From CBDCNH01 sp965219015 (lineage in GTDB: Bacteria; Pseudomonadota; Alphaproteobacteria; Rhodobacterales; Rhodobacteraceae): DNA of 64,000 bases. Location: contig CBDCNH010000011.1 in assembly GCA_965219015.1 (NCBI GenBank), positions 620,001 to 684,000 of the forward strand, in the 5' to 3' direction. Under the pieces are notes generated by a model, which was given only the letters and a program-made list of their open reading frames with translations, did not search any database and was not told the DNA's origin. Below, one piece after another: positions 35,429 to 43,414 of this stretch (within the stretch, counting starts at the first letter, position 1; the number at the start of each line of letters is the position of its first letter). The position numbers and the translations under genes were made by a program.

Positions 35429-35453
35429 GGAACGGAACCCTAGATCAATGGTT
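35429..35453 (+). promoter_or_regulatory. EcfG-like general stress promoter of msrB
   Basis: GGAAC (35429-35433), a 16-base spacer and GGTT (35450-35453) repeat the arrangement found before the Mn-catalase gene. It is oriented toward msrB, with an expected leader of about 50 bases. An inverted repeat GGAACC-N10-GGTTCC (35434-35455) overlaps it. Confidence 0.6.
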
Positions 35454-35509
35454 CCTGAAATATCATATGTTGGCGACGATGCCATGTCGGCCGACGTACC
35501 GGAGGAGCC

Positions 35510-35920
35510 ATGACGGACACGCACACGCCCGACCACATTGAGAAGACCGACGCGGAATGGCGCGCGGAATTGTCGCCCGAAGCCTACAAGGTCACGCGCC
35601 GCCACGGCACCGAGCGCGCCGGGACGCATGACGACTTCCCCAAGGACCCCGGCACGTTTGCCTGCGTCTGCTGCGGGCAGAAGGTATTCGATCAGGCCGA
35701 CAAGTTCGAAAGCGGAACCGGTTGGCCGTCGTTCACGCGGCCCATCACGGCCGAGGCCGTCGGCGAGACCGAGGACCGCAGCCTCTTCATGCGCCGGACG
35801 GAGGTGCATTGCAGCCGTTGCGACGGGCATCTCGGGCACGTGTTCCCGGACGGTCCGCAACCCACGGGCTTGCGCTACTGCATGAACGGCGTGGCGATGA
35901 CCTTTGCGCCGGATCAGTAA
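35510..35920 (+). CDS. msrB: Peptide-methionine (R)-S-oxide reductase
   Basis: Repair enzyme (136 aa) reducing methionine R-sulfoxide in proteins. Two zinc CxxC pairs are visible (CVCC near residue 45 and CSRC near residue 101). The resolving region includes ESGTGWPSFTRPI near residue 66. The catalytic Cys is in LRYCMNG near residue 124. The start at 35510 follows GGAGGAG. It is divergent from olsB and preceded by an EcfG-like promoter, which fits an oxidative stress role. Confidence 0.95.
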   Translation: MTDTHTPDHIEKTDAEWRAELSPEAYKVTRRHGTERAGTHDDFPKDPGTFACVCCGQKVFDQADKFESGTGWPSFTRPITAEAVGETEDRSLFMRRTEVHCSRCDGHLGHVFPDGPQPTGLRYCMNGVAMTFAPDQ

Positions 35921-35959
35921 GCCATCCGGCTTCCCTTCCACAAAAGTCAGGTAATCGCC

Positions 35960-36454
35960 TTACCGAACCCCGCCGGCCTGCTGGATTGCCTCGCCGCCGC
36001 GGAAGTTGCCGATGTTGCGAAGCAGCTGGCCGACGAACCCGGTCCCGCGGACGTCGGTCGCGGTCACGCGGCGGGAAAGCGGCACGACGCGGCCCTTCTC
36101 CAGCCCGAACCGCTCGATGTTGCGGACCGTGCCGCGCGGGTCGAAGCTGATCGCGACGACCTGCCGGTCGATCACCTCCGGGGCCTTGTAGGCATAGTCG
36201 CGCCATCGGCTCTGCACGTAATACCAGGCCGCGTCCTCGAGCACGCCCGAAGCGCCGGGACGGCCGACGGCCTTGGTGACGGCATCGCGGTCCGACCGGC
36301 CGACGACCACCGTCGCGAGATCCGCATCGGATGGCGCGTAGCCATGCGTCGAATACACCGACGAGCACGCGGCGGCGAGGAGCACGAGCAGACCGGCCAC
36401 GACGCGGAGGCGGCTCGCCCGCCGTCTCGGGGCCGGTCTGGCGAAGGTGGTCAT
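35960..36454 (-). CDS. bamE: BamE/SmpA-type outer membrane lipoprotein
   Basis: Lipoprotein (164 aa) of the SmpA/OmlA family, an accessory part of the BAM complex that inserts outer-membrane proteins. A signal sequence with an Arg-rich start leads to the lipobox LLAAACSS, lipid-modified Cys near residue 30. The BamE fold includes LATVVVGRSDRDAVTKAVGRPG near residue 46, AWYYVQSRW near residue 76 and the beta strand VVAISFDPRGTVRNIERF near residue 98. It is divergent from yceD, the usual alphaproteobacterial arrangement. Confidence 0.9.
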   Translation of the reverse strand: MTTFARPAPRRRASRLRVVAGLLVLLAAACSSVYSTHGYAPSDADLATVVVGRSDRDAVTKAVGRPGASGVLEDAAWYYVQSRWRDYAYKAPEVIDRQVVAISFDPRGTVRNIERFGLEKGRVVPLSRRVTATDVRGTGFVGQLLRNIGNFRGGEAIQQAGGVR

Positions 36455-36559
36455 GCCGCTTCCCGCTGCCTTGCCTTCGCGGGGAAGGCTCGCTAACCCG
36501 ATTACAGAAGGATCGCGCGGGGAGCAAGCGCGCGCCCGACACCCCCCCCGGAGCCACGC

Positions 36560-37105
36560 ATGCGCCAGGAAAACCCCCGAGCCTTCGGTCCGTCCGACCT
36601 ATCGAGACGCACGCCGAAACGGTTCGACATTGCCCCCGATGCGGCGGCCCTGGCGGCGCTGGCGGCCGAGCTCGGTGCGCTGTCGTTTGCCAAGGTGCGC
36701 TTCGCGGGCACGCTCGCTCCCGAGGGCCGGACCGACTGGCGGCTCGAGGCCACGCTCGGTGCGACCGTGGTGCAGCCCTGCGTCGCGACGCTGCGGCCGG
36801 TCACGACGCGGATCGACGAACCGGTCACGCGGCGCTACCTCCTGGACTTCGCCGAACCCCGCGAGGGCGAGGCGGAGATGGACGCCGACGACACGCGCGA
36901 GCCCCTGCCGGTGACGATCGATCCCGATGCCGTTCTGCGTGAGAGCCTGACGCTGGCGCTGCCGCTCTACCCCCGCGCGCCCGGCGCCGAGGCTTCGCAT
37001 GCGGTCGGACCCGACGGACCGGAGGATCCCGCGGCGGCCCTGCGGCCGTTCGCGGGGCTGGCCGCGCTGATGGACCGCAAGCCCCCGGATGATGGCGCGG
37101 CGTAA
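36560..37105 (+). CDS. yceD: YceD/DUF177 family protein
   Basis: Protein of 181 aa of the DUF177 family, connected in bacteria and plastids with accumulation of 23S rRNA. Conserved features are VQPCVATLRPVTTRIDEPVTRRYL near residue 73 and a late acidic PLYPRAPGAEA segment. The position directly before rpmF is conserved in most bacteria and supports the assignment. The ATG at 36560 follows CCCGGAGCC. There is no signal or membrane segment. Confidence 0.9.
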   Translation: MRQENPRAFGPSDLSRRTPKRFDIAPDAAALAALAAELGALSFAKVRFAGTLAPEGRTDWRLEATLGATVVQPCVATLRPVTTRIDEPVTRRYLLDFAEPREGEAEMDADDTREPLPVTIDPDAVLRESLTLALPLYPRAPGAEASHAVGPDGPEDPAAALRPFAGLAALMDRKPPDDGAA

Positions 37106-37180
37106 GTCTGTCGTGTAATCATAGGTTTGCGCGGTGACGTTGACAGGCTACATGAGGATGCGGGCGTGGCGAGATTGCCC

Positions 37181-37208
37181 TTGCGCCGCTGATCAAACCG
37201 GCTATGGT
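37181..37208 (+). promoter_or_regulatory. Possible promoter of the rpmF operon
   Basis: TTGCGC (37181-37186), a 16-base spacer and TATGGT (37203-37208), of the type common in Rhodobacterales. A separate TTGACA lies at 37140-37145 but lacks a good -10 partner. The leader to rpmF would be about 100 bases. Confidence 0.4.
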
Positions 37209-37239
37209 CCCGGCCTCGTCAAGATCGTCGGGCCGTATG

Positions 37240-37257
37240 CTCTCCCGGTTGGGAGAG
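37240..37257 (+). promoter_or_regulatory. Leader hairpin before rpmF
   Basis: CTCTCCC (37240-37246), loop GGTT, GGGAGAG (37251-37257): a perfect 7-bp stem in the transcribed leader 56 bases before the L32 start. No T-tract follows, so it is unlikely to be a simple terminator. A role in ribosomal protein control is possible but unproven. Confidence 0.5.
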
Positions 37258-37312
37258 ATGGTTCTTGCGGTCGCCCCTTCCGGGCGTTCGGCCCGCAGCA
37301 CAAAGGCTTGCC

Positions 37313-37516
37313 ATGGCAGTCCAGCAGAACCGGGTCACGCGGTCGCGCCGCAACATGCGCCGCTCGCACGATGCGCTCGTCGCGGCGAACCCCAACGAAT
37401 GTCCCAATTGCGGCGAGCTGAAGCGGCCGCATCATGTGTGCCCCTCCTGCGGTCACTACCACGACCGCGAGGTCGTCGCGGCCGCATCGGTCGACCTCGA
37501 CGAAGACGCCGCCTGA
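37313..37516 (+). CDS. rpmF: 50S ribosomal protein L32
   Basis: Small large-subunit protein (67 aa). The N-terminus MAVQQNRVTRSRRNMRRSHD is typical. A zinc-binding CPNC / CPSC pair is present near residues 30 and 43 (PNECPNCGELKRPHHVCPSC). The ATG at 37313 lies in the expected yceD-rpmF-plsX-fabH order, and an open frame upstream is not conserved. The Cys-containing form indicates that this L32 copy is the zinc-binding type. Confidence 0.97.
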   Translation: MAVQQNRVTRSRRNMRRSHDALVAANPNECPNCGELKRPHHVCPSCGHYHDREVVAAASVDLDEDAA

Positions 37517-37554
37517 GGGTGCGTCGCCTGATCCTGACCGCACGCGCCTGAGCC

Positions 37555-38643
37555 ATGCCGCCCGGCCACGCCATCGCCGCGCGGGACCGCATCGTGATTT
37601 CGGTCGATGCGATGGGCGGCGATCAGGGCCCGGCCGCCGTCGTCGCCGGCGTGCAGGTCTCGGCGGCCAAGAACCCGGCCATCGGCTTCATCCTGCACGG
37701 CGACGAGACCGACCTTGGCCGGCTGATCTCGCGTCGCCGCGATCTTGCCGGGCGCTGCGAGATCCGGCATGCCCCACGCGCGGTCGCGATGCACGACAAG
37801 CCGTCGCACGTGATGCGGCATGGCGCCGGCACATCGATGTGGTCCGCGATCGACAGCGTCCGCGCAGGTGACGCGCAGGCGGCGGTGAGTTGCGGGAATA
37901 CCGGTGCGCTGATGGCGGTGTCGATGGTGCGCCTGCGCCGGCTGCCGGGCATCGCGCGCCCCGCCATCGCCTGTCTCTGGCCGTCGCGAGGTCCGAAGGG
38001 CTTCAACCTGATGCTCGACGTGGGCGCCGACGTGAAGGCGGATGCGGGCGATCTCCTGCAGTTCGCGCTGATGGGCGCGGCCTATGCGCGGCACGGCCTC
38101 GGGATCGAGGCGCCCCGCGTCGGCCTCCTCAACGTCGGCACCGAGGAGCACAAGGGCCGGCCGGAGCTGAAGGCCGCGCTCGACCTCATCGCCGGCGGCG
38201 CGGAACAGGGCGGCTTCGCCTTTGCGGGCTTCGTCGAGGGCGGCGACATCCCGTCCGACCGCGTGGACGTCATCGTGACCGACGGCTTCACCGGCAACAT
38301 CGCGCTCAAGACCGGCGAGGGCACGGCGTCGCTCATCCGGGATTTCCTGCGCGAGGCGTTCCAGGCGACGCCGCTCAGCCGCGTGGCCGCGCTGCTGGCG
38401 CTGACCTCGTTGAAGCGGCTGCAAAAGCGGATCGACCCGCGGCGGGTGAACGGCGGCGTGTTCCTCGGGCTGAACGGCACGGTGGTGAAGTCGCACGGGG
38501 CGGCGGACGCGACCGGCGTGGCCGCGGCGATCAAGCTCGCCTTCCGCCTCGTGCAGTCGGGGTTCCAGGAACGGCTCGCGGCGCGCATCGCCGCCGGCGC
38601 GCCGATGGGTCTCGCGGCCCTGCGGTCGGGCGAGCCGCGGTGA
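37555..38643 (+). CDS. plsX: Phosphate acyltransferase PlsX
   Basis: Peripheral membrane enzyme (362 aa) making acyl-phosphate from acyl-ACP for phosphatidic acid synthesis. Conserved segments are ISVDAMGGDQGPAAVV near residue 13, VSCGNTGALMA near residue 110, PKGFNLMLDVGADV near residue 145 and GFTGNIALKTGEG near residue 244. The ATG at 37555 gives an extension of about 10 residues before the conserved start. The stop overlaps the GTG of fabH, indicating translational coupling. Confidence 0.95.
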   Translation: MPPGHAIAARDRIVISVDAMGGDQGPAAVVAGVQVSAAKNPAIGFILHGDETDLGRLISRRRDLAGRCEIRHAPRAVAMHDKPSHVMRHGAGTSMWSAIDSVRAGDAQAAVSCGNTGALMAVSMVRLRRLPGIARPAIACLWPSRGPKGFNLMLDVGADVKADAGDLLQFALMGAAYARHGLGIEAPRVGLLNVGTEEHKGRPELKAALDLIAGGAEQGGFAFAGFVEGGDIPSDRVDVIVTDGFTGNIALKTGEGTASLIRDFLREAFQATPLSRVAALLALTSLKRLQKRIDPRRVNGGVFLGLNGTVVKSHGAADATGVAAAIKLAFRLVQSGFQERLAARIAAGAPMGLAALRSGEPR

Positions 38644-39608
38644 TCCGGGTCCGCGTCGCCGGCGTCGGGCATGCCTTGCCGGACCGGATCGTCGAGAACG
38701 CGGAGTTCGCGGCGACGCTCGACACCTCGGACGACTGGATCCGCTCGCGGTCGGGCATCGAGCGGCGGCACTTCGCGGCCGAGGGCGAGACCACGTCGAT
38801 GCTGGCAACCCGGGCCGCCGCGGCCGCGCTGGCCTCCGCGGGCATGGCGTCGGCCGAGATCGACGCGATCATCGTCGCCACCTCGACGCCGGACTTCACG
38901 TTCCCCTCCGTCGCCACGATGGTGCAGCACGGCCTCGGCATGACAACGGGCCATGCCTTCGACGTCCAGGCCGTCTGCGCGGGCTTCGTCTACGCGCTGG
39001 CACAGGCGAACGCCCTCGTCGTCGCGGGCCAGGCGAGCCGCGTGCTGGTGATCGGCGCCGAGACCTTTTCGCGCATCATGGACTGGACCGACCGCGCGAC
39101 CTGCGTGCTCTTCGGCGACGGCGCGGGCGCGGTGGTGCTCGAGGCGGCCGAGGGCTCCGGCGACGCGACGGATCGCGGCATCCTTGCGGTGGACCTCCAT
39201 TCCGACGGCCGCTACCGCGATCTTCTCTACGTCGACGGCGGCGTCGCCACGCAGACGACGGGCAAGCTGAGGATGCAGGGTCGCGAGGTGTTCCGGCTGG
39301 CGGTCGAGAAGCTCGCCGAGACCTCCCACGCCGCGCTCGCCAAGGCGGGGCTCGGAGCGGACGACGTGGACTGGATCGTGCCGCATCAGGCGAACCTGCG
39401 GATCATTCGCGCGACCGCCGATCGGCTCGGCGTGCCGATGGCGCGCGTCATCGTCACCGTGCAGGACCACGGCAACACCTCCGCCGCGTCGATTCCGCTC
39501 GCCTTGTCCGTAGCTTGCGAGGCGAAACGCATCCAGCGTGGCAACCTCGTCGTGACCGAGGCGATCGGTGGCGGCATGGCTTGGGGCGCGGTGGTGCTGC
39601 GCTGGTGA
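38640..39608 (+). CDS. fabH: 3-oxoacyl-[ACP] synthase III
   Basis: Condensing enzyme (322 aa) that starts fatty acid synthesis from acetyl-CoA and malonyl-ACP. Catalytic residues: Cys in VQAVCAGFVYAL near residue 112, His in IVPHQANLRI near residue 247 and Asn in DHGNTSAASIP near residue 277. The GTG start at 38640 overlaps the plsX stop. The conserved neighbour downstream would be ihfA, but a SnoaL-like gene with a shifted frame lies between. Confidence 0.96.
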   Translation: MIRVRVAGVGHALPDRIVENAEFAATLDTSDDWIRSRSGIERRHFAAEGETTSMLATRAAAAALASAGMASAEIDAIIVATSTPDFTFPSVATMVQHGLGMTTGHAFDVQAVCAGFVYALAQANALVVAGQASRVLVIGAETFSRIMDWTDRATCVLFGDGAGAVVLEAAEGSGDATDRGILAVDLHSDGRYRDLLYVDGGVATQTTGKLRMQGREVFRLAVEKLAETSHAALAKAGLGADDVDWIVPHQANLRIIRATADRLGVPMARVIVTVQDHGNTSAASIPLALSVACEAKRIQRGNLVVTEAIGGGMAWGAVVLRW

Positions 39609-39992
39609 GCGCGCCGGACCTCGCCGGAACCTATCGCGGCTACATCGCGTGCCTGAACACACGGGATTGGGCGCGGCTCGGCGACTTCGTCCGCGCAGAC
39701 GTGCGCCACAACGATCGCCCGCTCGGGCTCGGCGGCTACCGCGCCATGCTGGACAACGATTACGCCCAAATCCCGGACCTCGCGTTCGAGATTGCGCTAC
39801 TTGGTGGTGGAGCCGCCCCGCGTGGCCTGCCGCCTCGCGTTCGACTGCACGCCGCGCGGACGGTTCTGCGGCCTCCACGTCGACGGGCGCCGGGTCCGCT
39901 TCACCGAAAACGTGTTTTACCGCTTCGAGGACGAACGGATCGCGGAGGTCTGGTCGATCATCGACGCGGCCGCCATCGCGGCGCAGCTCTGA
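39605..39992 (+). pseudogene. SnoaL-like (ester cyclase/NTF2-fold) protein, frameshifted
   Basis: A GTG overlapping the fabH stop opens a frame with LAGTYRGYIACLNTRDW and an NDRPLGLGGYRAML block. Homologous coding continues one base later in the next frame from about 39795, with VVEPPRVACRLAFDCTPRG, FTENVFYRFEDERIAEVWSIID and a stop at 39992. Removing one base near 39791-39800 restores about 128 residues of a polyketide-cyclase-like NTF2 fold. No other lesion is visible, so this is either a recent one-base insertion or a sequencing error. As written the product would lose its C-terminal half. Function unknown. Confidence 0.75.
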
Positions 39993-40044
39993 CATCGGGA
40001 AGAGTTCACGCGGCATCGCAGGAGCCGGGCGGAAGCCCTTGTTA

Positions 40045-40073
40045 TTGACTCGGAAAAATCGACGCCGCACAGT
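40045..40073 (+). promoter_or_regulatory. Possible promoter of ihfA
   Basis: TTGACT (40045-40050), a 17-base spacer and CACAGT (40068-40073), preceded by an A/T-richer patch in the 105-base gap before ihfA. The -10 match is weak. Confidence 0.35.
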
Positions 40074-40097
40074 CGCAGGACCGGTGCGGGGGATGCG

Positions 40098-40400
40098 ATG
40101 GGCGAGAAGACACTGACGCGGATGGACCTCAGCGAGGCCGTGTTCCGCGAGGTCGGGCTCAGCCGAAACGAATCGGCGCAACTCGTGGAAAGCGTGCTGC
40201 GGCACCTGTCGGATGCGCTCGCGGACGGCGAGACGGTGAAGATCTCGTCCTTCGGCACGTTCTCGATCCGCGACAAGGCCGCGCGGGTGGGGCGCAATCC
40301 GAAGACCGGCGACGAGGTTCCGATCCTCCCGCGCCGGGTGCTGACGTTCCGGCCGTCGCACCTGATGAAGGACCGCGTCGCGGCGGGGAACCGGTCGTGA
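40098..40400 (+). CDS. ihfA: Integration host factor subunit alpha
   Basis: DNA-bending nucleoid protein (100 aa), half of the IHF heterodimer. Family features: LTRMDLSEAVFREVGLSRNES near residue 6, VKISSFGTFSIRDKAARVGRNPKTGDEVPI at about residues 47-76 with the beta-arm and the DNA-intercalating Pro region, and a late FRPSHLMKDRV. The stop overlaps the start of the MerR-type regulator, the standard order in Rhodobacterales. Confidence 0.95.
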   Translation: MGEKTLTRMDLSEAVFREVGLSRNESAQLVESVLRHLSDALADGETVKISSFGTFSIRDKAARVGRNPKTGDEVPILPRRVLTFRPSHLMKDRVAAGNRS

Positions 40401-41086
40401 CCCTGATGGCCAAGTCGCCCGACGCCTTCCGCACCATCACCGAGGTCTCGGACGAGCTCGCCACGCCGCCGCACGTGCTGCGCTTCTGGGAGAGCCGCTT
40501 TCCGCAGGTGCGCCCGGTCAAGCGCGCGGGCGGGCGGCGGTACTACCGGCCGGCGGACCTGGCGCTCCTCGGCGGCATCAAGAAGCTCCTCCACGACGAC
40601 GGGATGACGATCCGCGGCGTGCAGAAGGTGCTGCGCGAACAAGGCGCGCGCTACGTCGCGGGTCTCGGCGCGGGGGAGGCTGCGGCGATGCTCGACCTCG
40701 ATGCGCCGACCGCGACGCTGTCGGAGGTCGAGCAGCTCGGGCTCTGGGACGGCCCGCAGGCGGACGGCGTGCCGGGCGAGCCCGACCCCAGTCCCGATCC
40801 CAGTCCCGGTCCCGGCCCCGATCCCGACCACCCCGGCCGCCCCGACCTGCCCGAGATCCCCGAGCCGGACCTGCCCGACCCTGCCCCGGCGGAGCCGGAG
40901 ATCCCCGAGCCGGACCTCCCCGAAGTGCCCGAGACCGACCCTCCGCCGGGTCCGACGATGACGGAGGAGCCTGTCGTCGTGACGCTCGGCTCGCGGCTGC
41001 GCGGCCTGCGCCCGTCGCCGGGCGACCGTCTGCTGCTCGCGCGCGTCCGCGACCGCCTCGCCGCGCTGCGCGCCCGGCTCGACTGA
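40397..41086 (+). CDS. MerR-family transcriptional regulator
   Basis: Regulator (229 aa) with an N-terminal MerR winged helix: RTITEVSDELATPPHVLRFWESRF at about residues 12-35 and RAGGRRYYRPADLALLGGIKKLL to residue 72. The rest is an unusual Pro/Asp/Glu-rich linker (about residues 125-195), partly made of a 45-bp in-frame repeat, then a short basic helix. The GTG start overlaps the ihfA stop with GGGGA upstream. An ATG three codons later is possible. No Cys metal site is seen. The gene regularly follows ihfA, but its targets are not known. Confidence 0.85.
   Translation: MTLMAKSPDAFRTITEVSDELATPPHVLRFWESRFPQVRPVKRAGGRRYYRPADLALLGGIKKLLHDDGMTIRGVQKVLREQGARYVAGLGAGEAAAMLDLDAPTATLSEVEQLGLWDGPQADGVPGEPDPSPDPSPGPGPDPDHPGRPDLPEIPEPDLPDPAPAEPEIPEPDLPEVPETDPPPGPTMTEEPVVVTLGSRLRGLRPSPGDRLLLARVRDRLAALRARLD
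40853..40942 (+). repeat. 45-bp in-frame repeat coding the regulator's Pro/Asp linker
   Basis: Two units beginning at 40853 and 40898 share an identical first 20 bases and then diverge. They encode EIPEPDLPDPAPAEP and EIPEPDLPEVPETDP. The repeat is in frame and lies in low-complexity DNA dominated by CCCGA and CCCGAT words. Confidence 0.75.
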
Positions 41087-41145
41087 TCCCTCGTGCGCTT
41101 TGCGGCTTGCGACGGCGGCCAGATCGCCTATGACGGCGCCGGTGT

Positions 41146-41223
41146 CGGGCCGTGGCGCAGTCTGGTTAGCGCGTCCGTCTGGGGGGCGGAAGGTCGCGAG
41201 TTCAAATCTCGCCGGCCCGACCA
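41146..41223 (+). tRNA. tRNA-Pro (anticodon GGG)
   Basis: A 78-base cloverleaf. The acceptor CGGGCCG/CGGCCCG is perfect. The D arm is GCGC/GCGC, the anticodon stem TCCGT/GCGGA holds the loop CTGGGGG with GGG at 34-36, the T-loop is TTCAAAT, the discriminator A, and the CCA end is encoded. It lies 59 bases after the merR-like gene and 15 bases before dcd. Confidence 0.95.
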
Positions 41224-41238
41224 TGCAGTGACCTTCGC

Positions 41239-42312
41239 GTGACTGACGGCGTCCTGCCGGCCGAAGCGATCGCGGCGCTCGTGGCGGACGGGGCGATCAC
41301 CGGCCCGCCGCCGCACGCCGAACAGATCCAGCCTGCCAGCCTCGACCTCCGCCTCGGACCGACCGCCTACCGCGTGCGCGCGTCGTTTCTGGCCGGGGCC
41401 GGCCGCAGCGTCGCGGAGGGCATCGAGGCCTTCGGGATGCACCGGATGGACCTCGCGGGCGGCGCGGTGCTCGAGAAGGGCTGCGTCTACGTCGTGCCGC
41501 TCGTCGAGGGGCTGGCGCTGCCGTCGGGCGTCGAGGCCGTCGCCAACGCCAAGAGCTCGACCGGCCGGCTCGACCTCCTGACGCGCACCATCGCCGACGG
41601 CGGCGTCGAGTTCGACCGCATCCCGGCCGGGCACCGTGGACCGCTCTACGCGGAGATCTGCCCGCGGTCGTTCTCGGTGCTGGTGCGGGCGGGGATGCGG
41701 CTCAACCAGATGCGCTTCCGCCGGGGCGCGGCGATGCTCACCGACGCCGCGTTGGCCGACCTCCATCGCGCGAGCCCGCTGGTGGACGGGCCGGCGCACA
41801 TCGAGGGCGGGCTCGGCTTCTCGGTGGACCTGCGGCCCGCGGAGGGCCCTGCCGGCTGGCGCGCGAAGCCGCACGCGGGGGTGATCGACCTCGACCGGGT
41901 GGCGCACTACGACCCCCTCGACTACTGGGAGCCGCTCGCGGCACCGGAGGGCCGCATCATCCTCGATCCGGGCGCGTTCTACATCCTCGTCAGCCGCGAG
42001 GCAGTGGCGATTCCGCCGACACATGCCGCCGAGATGGCGCCCTACCTCGCGATGGCCGGCGAATTCCGGGTGCATTACGCGGGCTTCTTCGATCCGGGCT
42101 TCGGCCATGCGGCGGCGGGAGGTGCGGGCGCGCGCGGCGTGCTCGAGGTGCGCTGCCACGAGGCGCCGTTCGTGCTCGTCCACGGCCAGCGCGTCGGGCG
42201 GCTCGTCTACGAGCGCATGGCCGCGGTGCCGGGCACGCTCTACGGGGCGGGCCTCGCGTCGAGCTACCAGGGCCAGGGCCTGCGGCTCGGCAAACAGTTC
42301 CGCGCGCCCTAG
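41239..42312 (+). CDS. dcd: 2'-deoxycytidine 5'-triphosphate deaminase (long form)
   Basis: Nucleotide enzyme (357 aa) making dUTP from dCTP, the long alphaproteobacterial form about twice the size of E. coli Dcd. Conserved: ITGPPPHAEQIQPASLDLRLG near residue 15, KSSTGRLDLLTRTIADGG near residue 108 and AEICPRSFSVLVRAGMRLNQMRF near residue 136. A second dUTPase-like half includes RIILDPGAFYIL near residue 240. The GTG start was taken because it gives the conserved N-terminus directly after the tRNA. Its stop overlaps the convergent monooxygenase stop in CTAG. Confidence 0.88.
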   Translation: MTDGVLPAEAIAALVADGAITGPPPHAEQIQPASLDLRLGPTAYRVRASFLAGAGRSVAEGIEAFGMHRMDLAGGAVLEKGCVYVVPLVEGLALPSGVEAVANAKSSTGRLDLLTRTIADGGVEFDRIPAGHRGPLYAEICPRSFSVLVRAGMRLNQMRFRRGAAMLTDAALADLHRASPLVDGPAHIEGGLGFSVDLRPAEGPAGWRAKPHAGVIDLDRVAHYDPLDYWEPLAAPEGRIILDPGAFYILVSREAVAIPPTHAAEMAPYLAMAGEFRVHYAGFFDPGFGHAAAGGAGARGVLEVRCHEAPFVLVHGQRVGRLVYERMAAVPGTLYGAGLASSYQGQGLRLGKQFRAP

Positions 42313-43376
42313 CCTTCGAGGAGCAACTCCTGCAGCCGGTGGCGCTTGAAGCCGTCGAGCCGGTCGACCACGCGCATCGCGGTCCTGAGGAGCCCTTGGG
42401 CGAGGTGGCTCTCGGCCAGCACCGCCTTGCGCCCGCGTTCGGAGAAGGCGATGACCTTGGCGCCGACCTCGTGGCGGGTGTCGGCATAGCCCGGCACGTC
42501 GTCCTCGGCGATGCGGCGCGCGAGGTCGGCGGCGTCGGCGATGCCGAGGTTCATGCCGCGCCCGCCGAACGGCGAGTGGCAATGCGCGGCGTCGCCGGCG
42601 AGATGCACGCGCCCGACGGTGTAGGTCTCCGCCTGGCGCACGTCGATGTGGAACGCCGCCGTTCGGTTGACATGCGTGGTCTCCATCGGCACCGGCAGCG
42701 CCGCGAGCGCGTCGGTGGTGTTGGAGATGAGCCGGTAGCGATGCGTGGCGATCGGCACGAGGATGACGACCTCGCTGCCGTCGTTGAGGAACACCTGGAA
42801 GCTCTCCGCGTCGGCCCAGGTCTCGGAGATCACGTCGGCGATGGACCATTTCTTCGGGAGCCGGGTGCCGGGGAAGCCGACCCCGAGGGCCGCGCGCACC
42901 GCGCTCCGGACGCCGTCGGCGCCGATCACGCGGTCGTAGCGCTCGGGACGGCCCGCCACGGTCGCGGTCACGCCGCCCGCATCCTGCGCGAGCCCGTCGA
43001 GCCGGTGGCCGTAGCGGACCTCGCCGCCGATGCGCTCGAACGCGTCGCGGAGCAGCGCCTCGGTACGGTCCTGTGCCAGCGAGAAGAGCCGCTCGTCGGG
43101 GTCGGGGTCGGTCGCGAGCGGCAGCGTCAGGATCGGCGCGTCGTGGTCGTGAAAGATCGCGCGCTCGATCGGGATCGCCTCGGCGCGGATCGCCTCGGTG
43201 ACGCCGGAGGGTTCGAGAAGCCGCATCGAGCGGGGCTGGATGCCGACGGCGCGGCTCAGCGTCGAGGGCGCGTCCCTGGCCTCGATCACGGTTGGCAGGA
43301 TACCGCGGCGGGCGAGTTCGACCGCGGCGGTGAGGCCCGTCGGCCCCGCGCCGACGATCAGGATGGGGTTCGGCAT
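42309..43376 (-). CDS. FAD-dependent aromatic-type monooxygenase
   Basis: Flavoprotein hydroxylase (355 aa) of the PheA/UbiH class. The N-terminal dinucleotide motif ILIVGAGPTGLTAAVELARRG and Glu near residue 33 bind FAD. The DG motif is RVIGADGVRSAVR near residue 155 and the second FAD motif VHLAGDAAHCHSPFGGRGMNLGIADA near residue 260. The start at 43376 follows AAAGGA. It is shorter than two-component PheA-type enzymes and lacks the C-terminal thioredoxin-like domain. The divergent TetR-type gene is its probable regulator. The substrate is unknown. Confidence 0.85.
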   Translation of the reverse strand: MPNPILIVGAGPTGLTAAVELARRGILPTVIEARDAPSTLSRAVGIQPRSMRLLEPSGVTEAIRAEAIPIERAIFHDHDAPILTLPLATDPDPDERLFSLAQDRTEALLRDAFERIGGEVRYGHRLDGLAQDAGGVTATVAGRPERYDRVIGADGVRSAVRAALGVGFPGTRLPKKWSIADVISETWADAESFQVFLNDGSEVVILVPIATHRYRLISNTTDALAALPVPMETTHVNRTAAFHIDVRQAETYTVGRVHLAGDAAHCHSPFGGRGMNLGIADAADLARRIAEDDVPGYADTRHEVGAKVIAFSERGRKAVLAESHLAQGLLRTAMRVVDRLDGFKRHRLQELLLEG

Positions 43377-43414
43377 GGGATGTCCTTTCGTTTCGCCCGC
43401 AGGCGGGTTACGAT

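Noticed and set aside
32065..35541. 1158-residue plus-strand frame opposite cysE, uup and olsB
   Set aside because: It is a shadow of the reverse-strand genes, whose ABC, hexapeptide and acyltransferase motifs are unmistakable.
37140..37145. TTGACA before rpmF as the main promoter
   Set aside because: No acceptable -10 element at 16-18 bases. The pair at 37181-37208 fits better.
40772..40950. Tandem CCCGA-rich DNA considered as a CRISPR-like or satellite array
   Set aside because: It is in frame within the MerR-type gene and encodes its Pro/Asp linker. There are no spacers.
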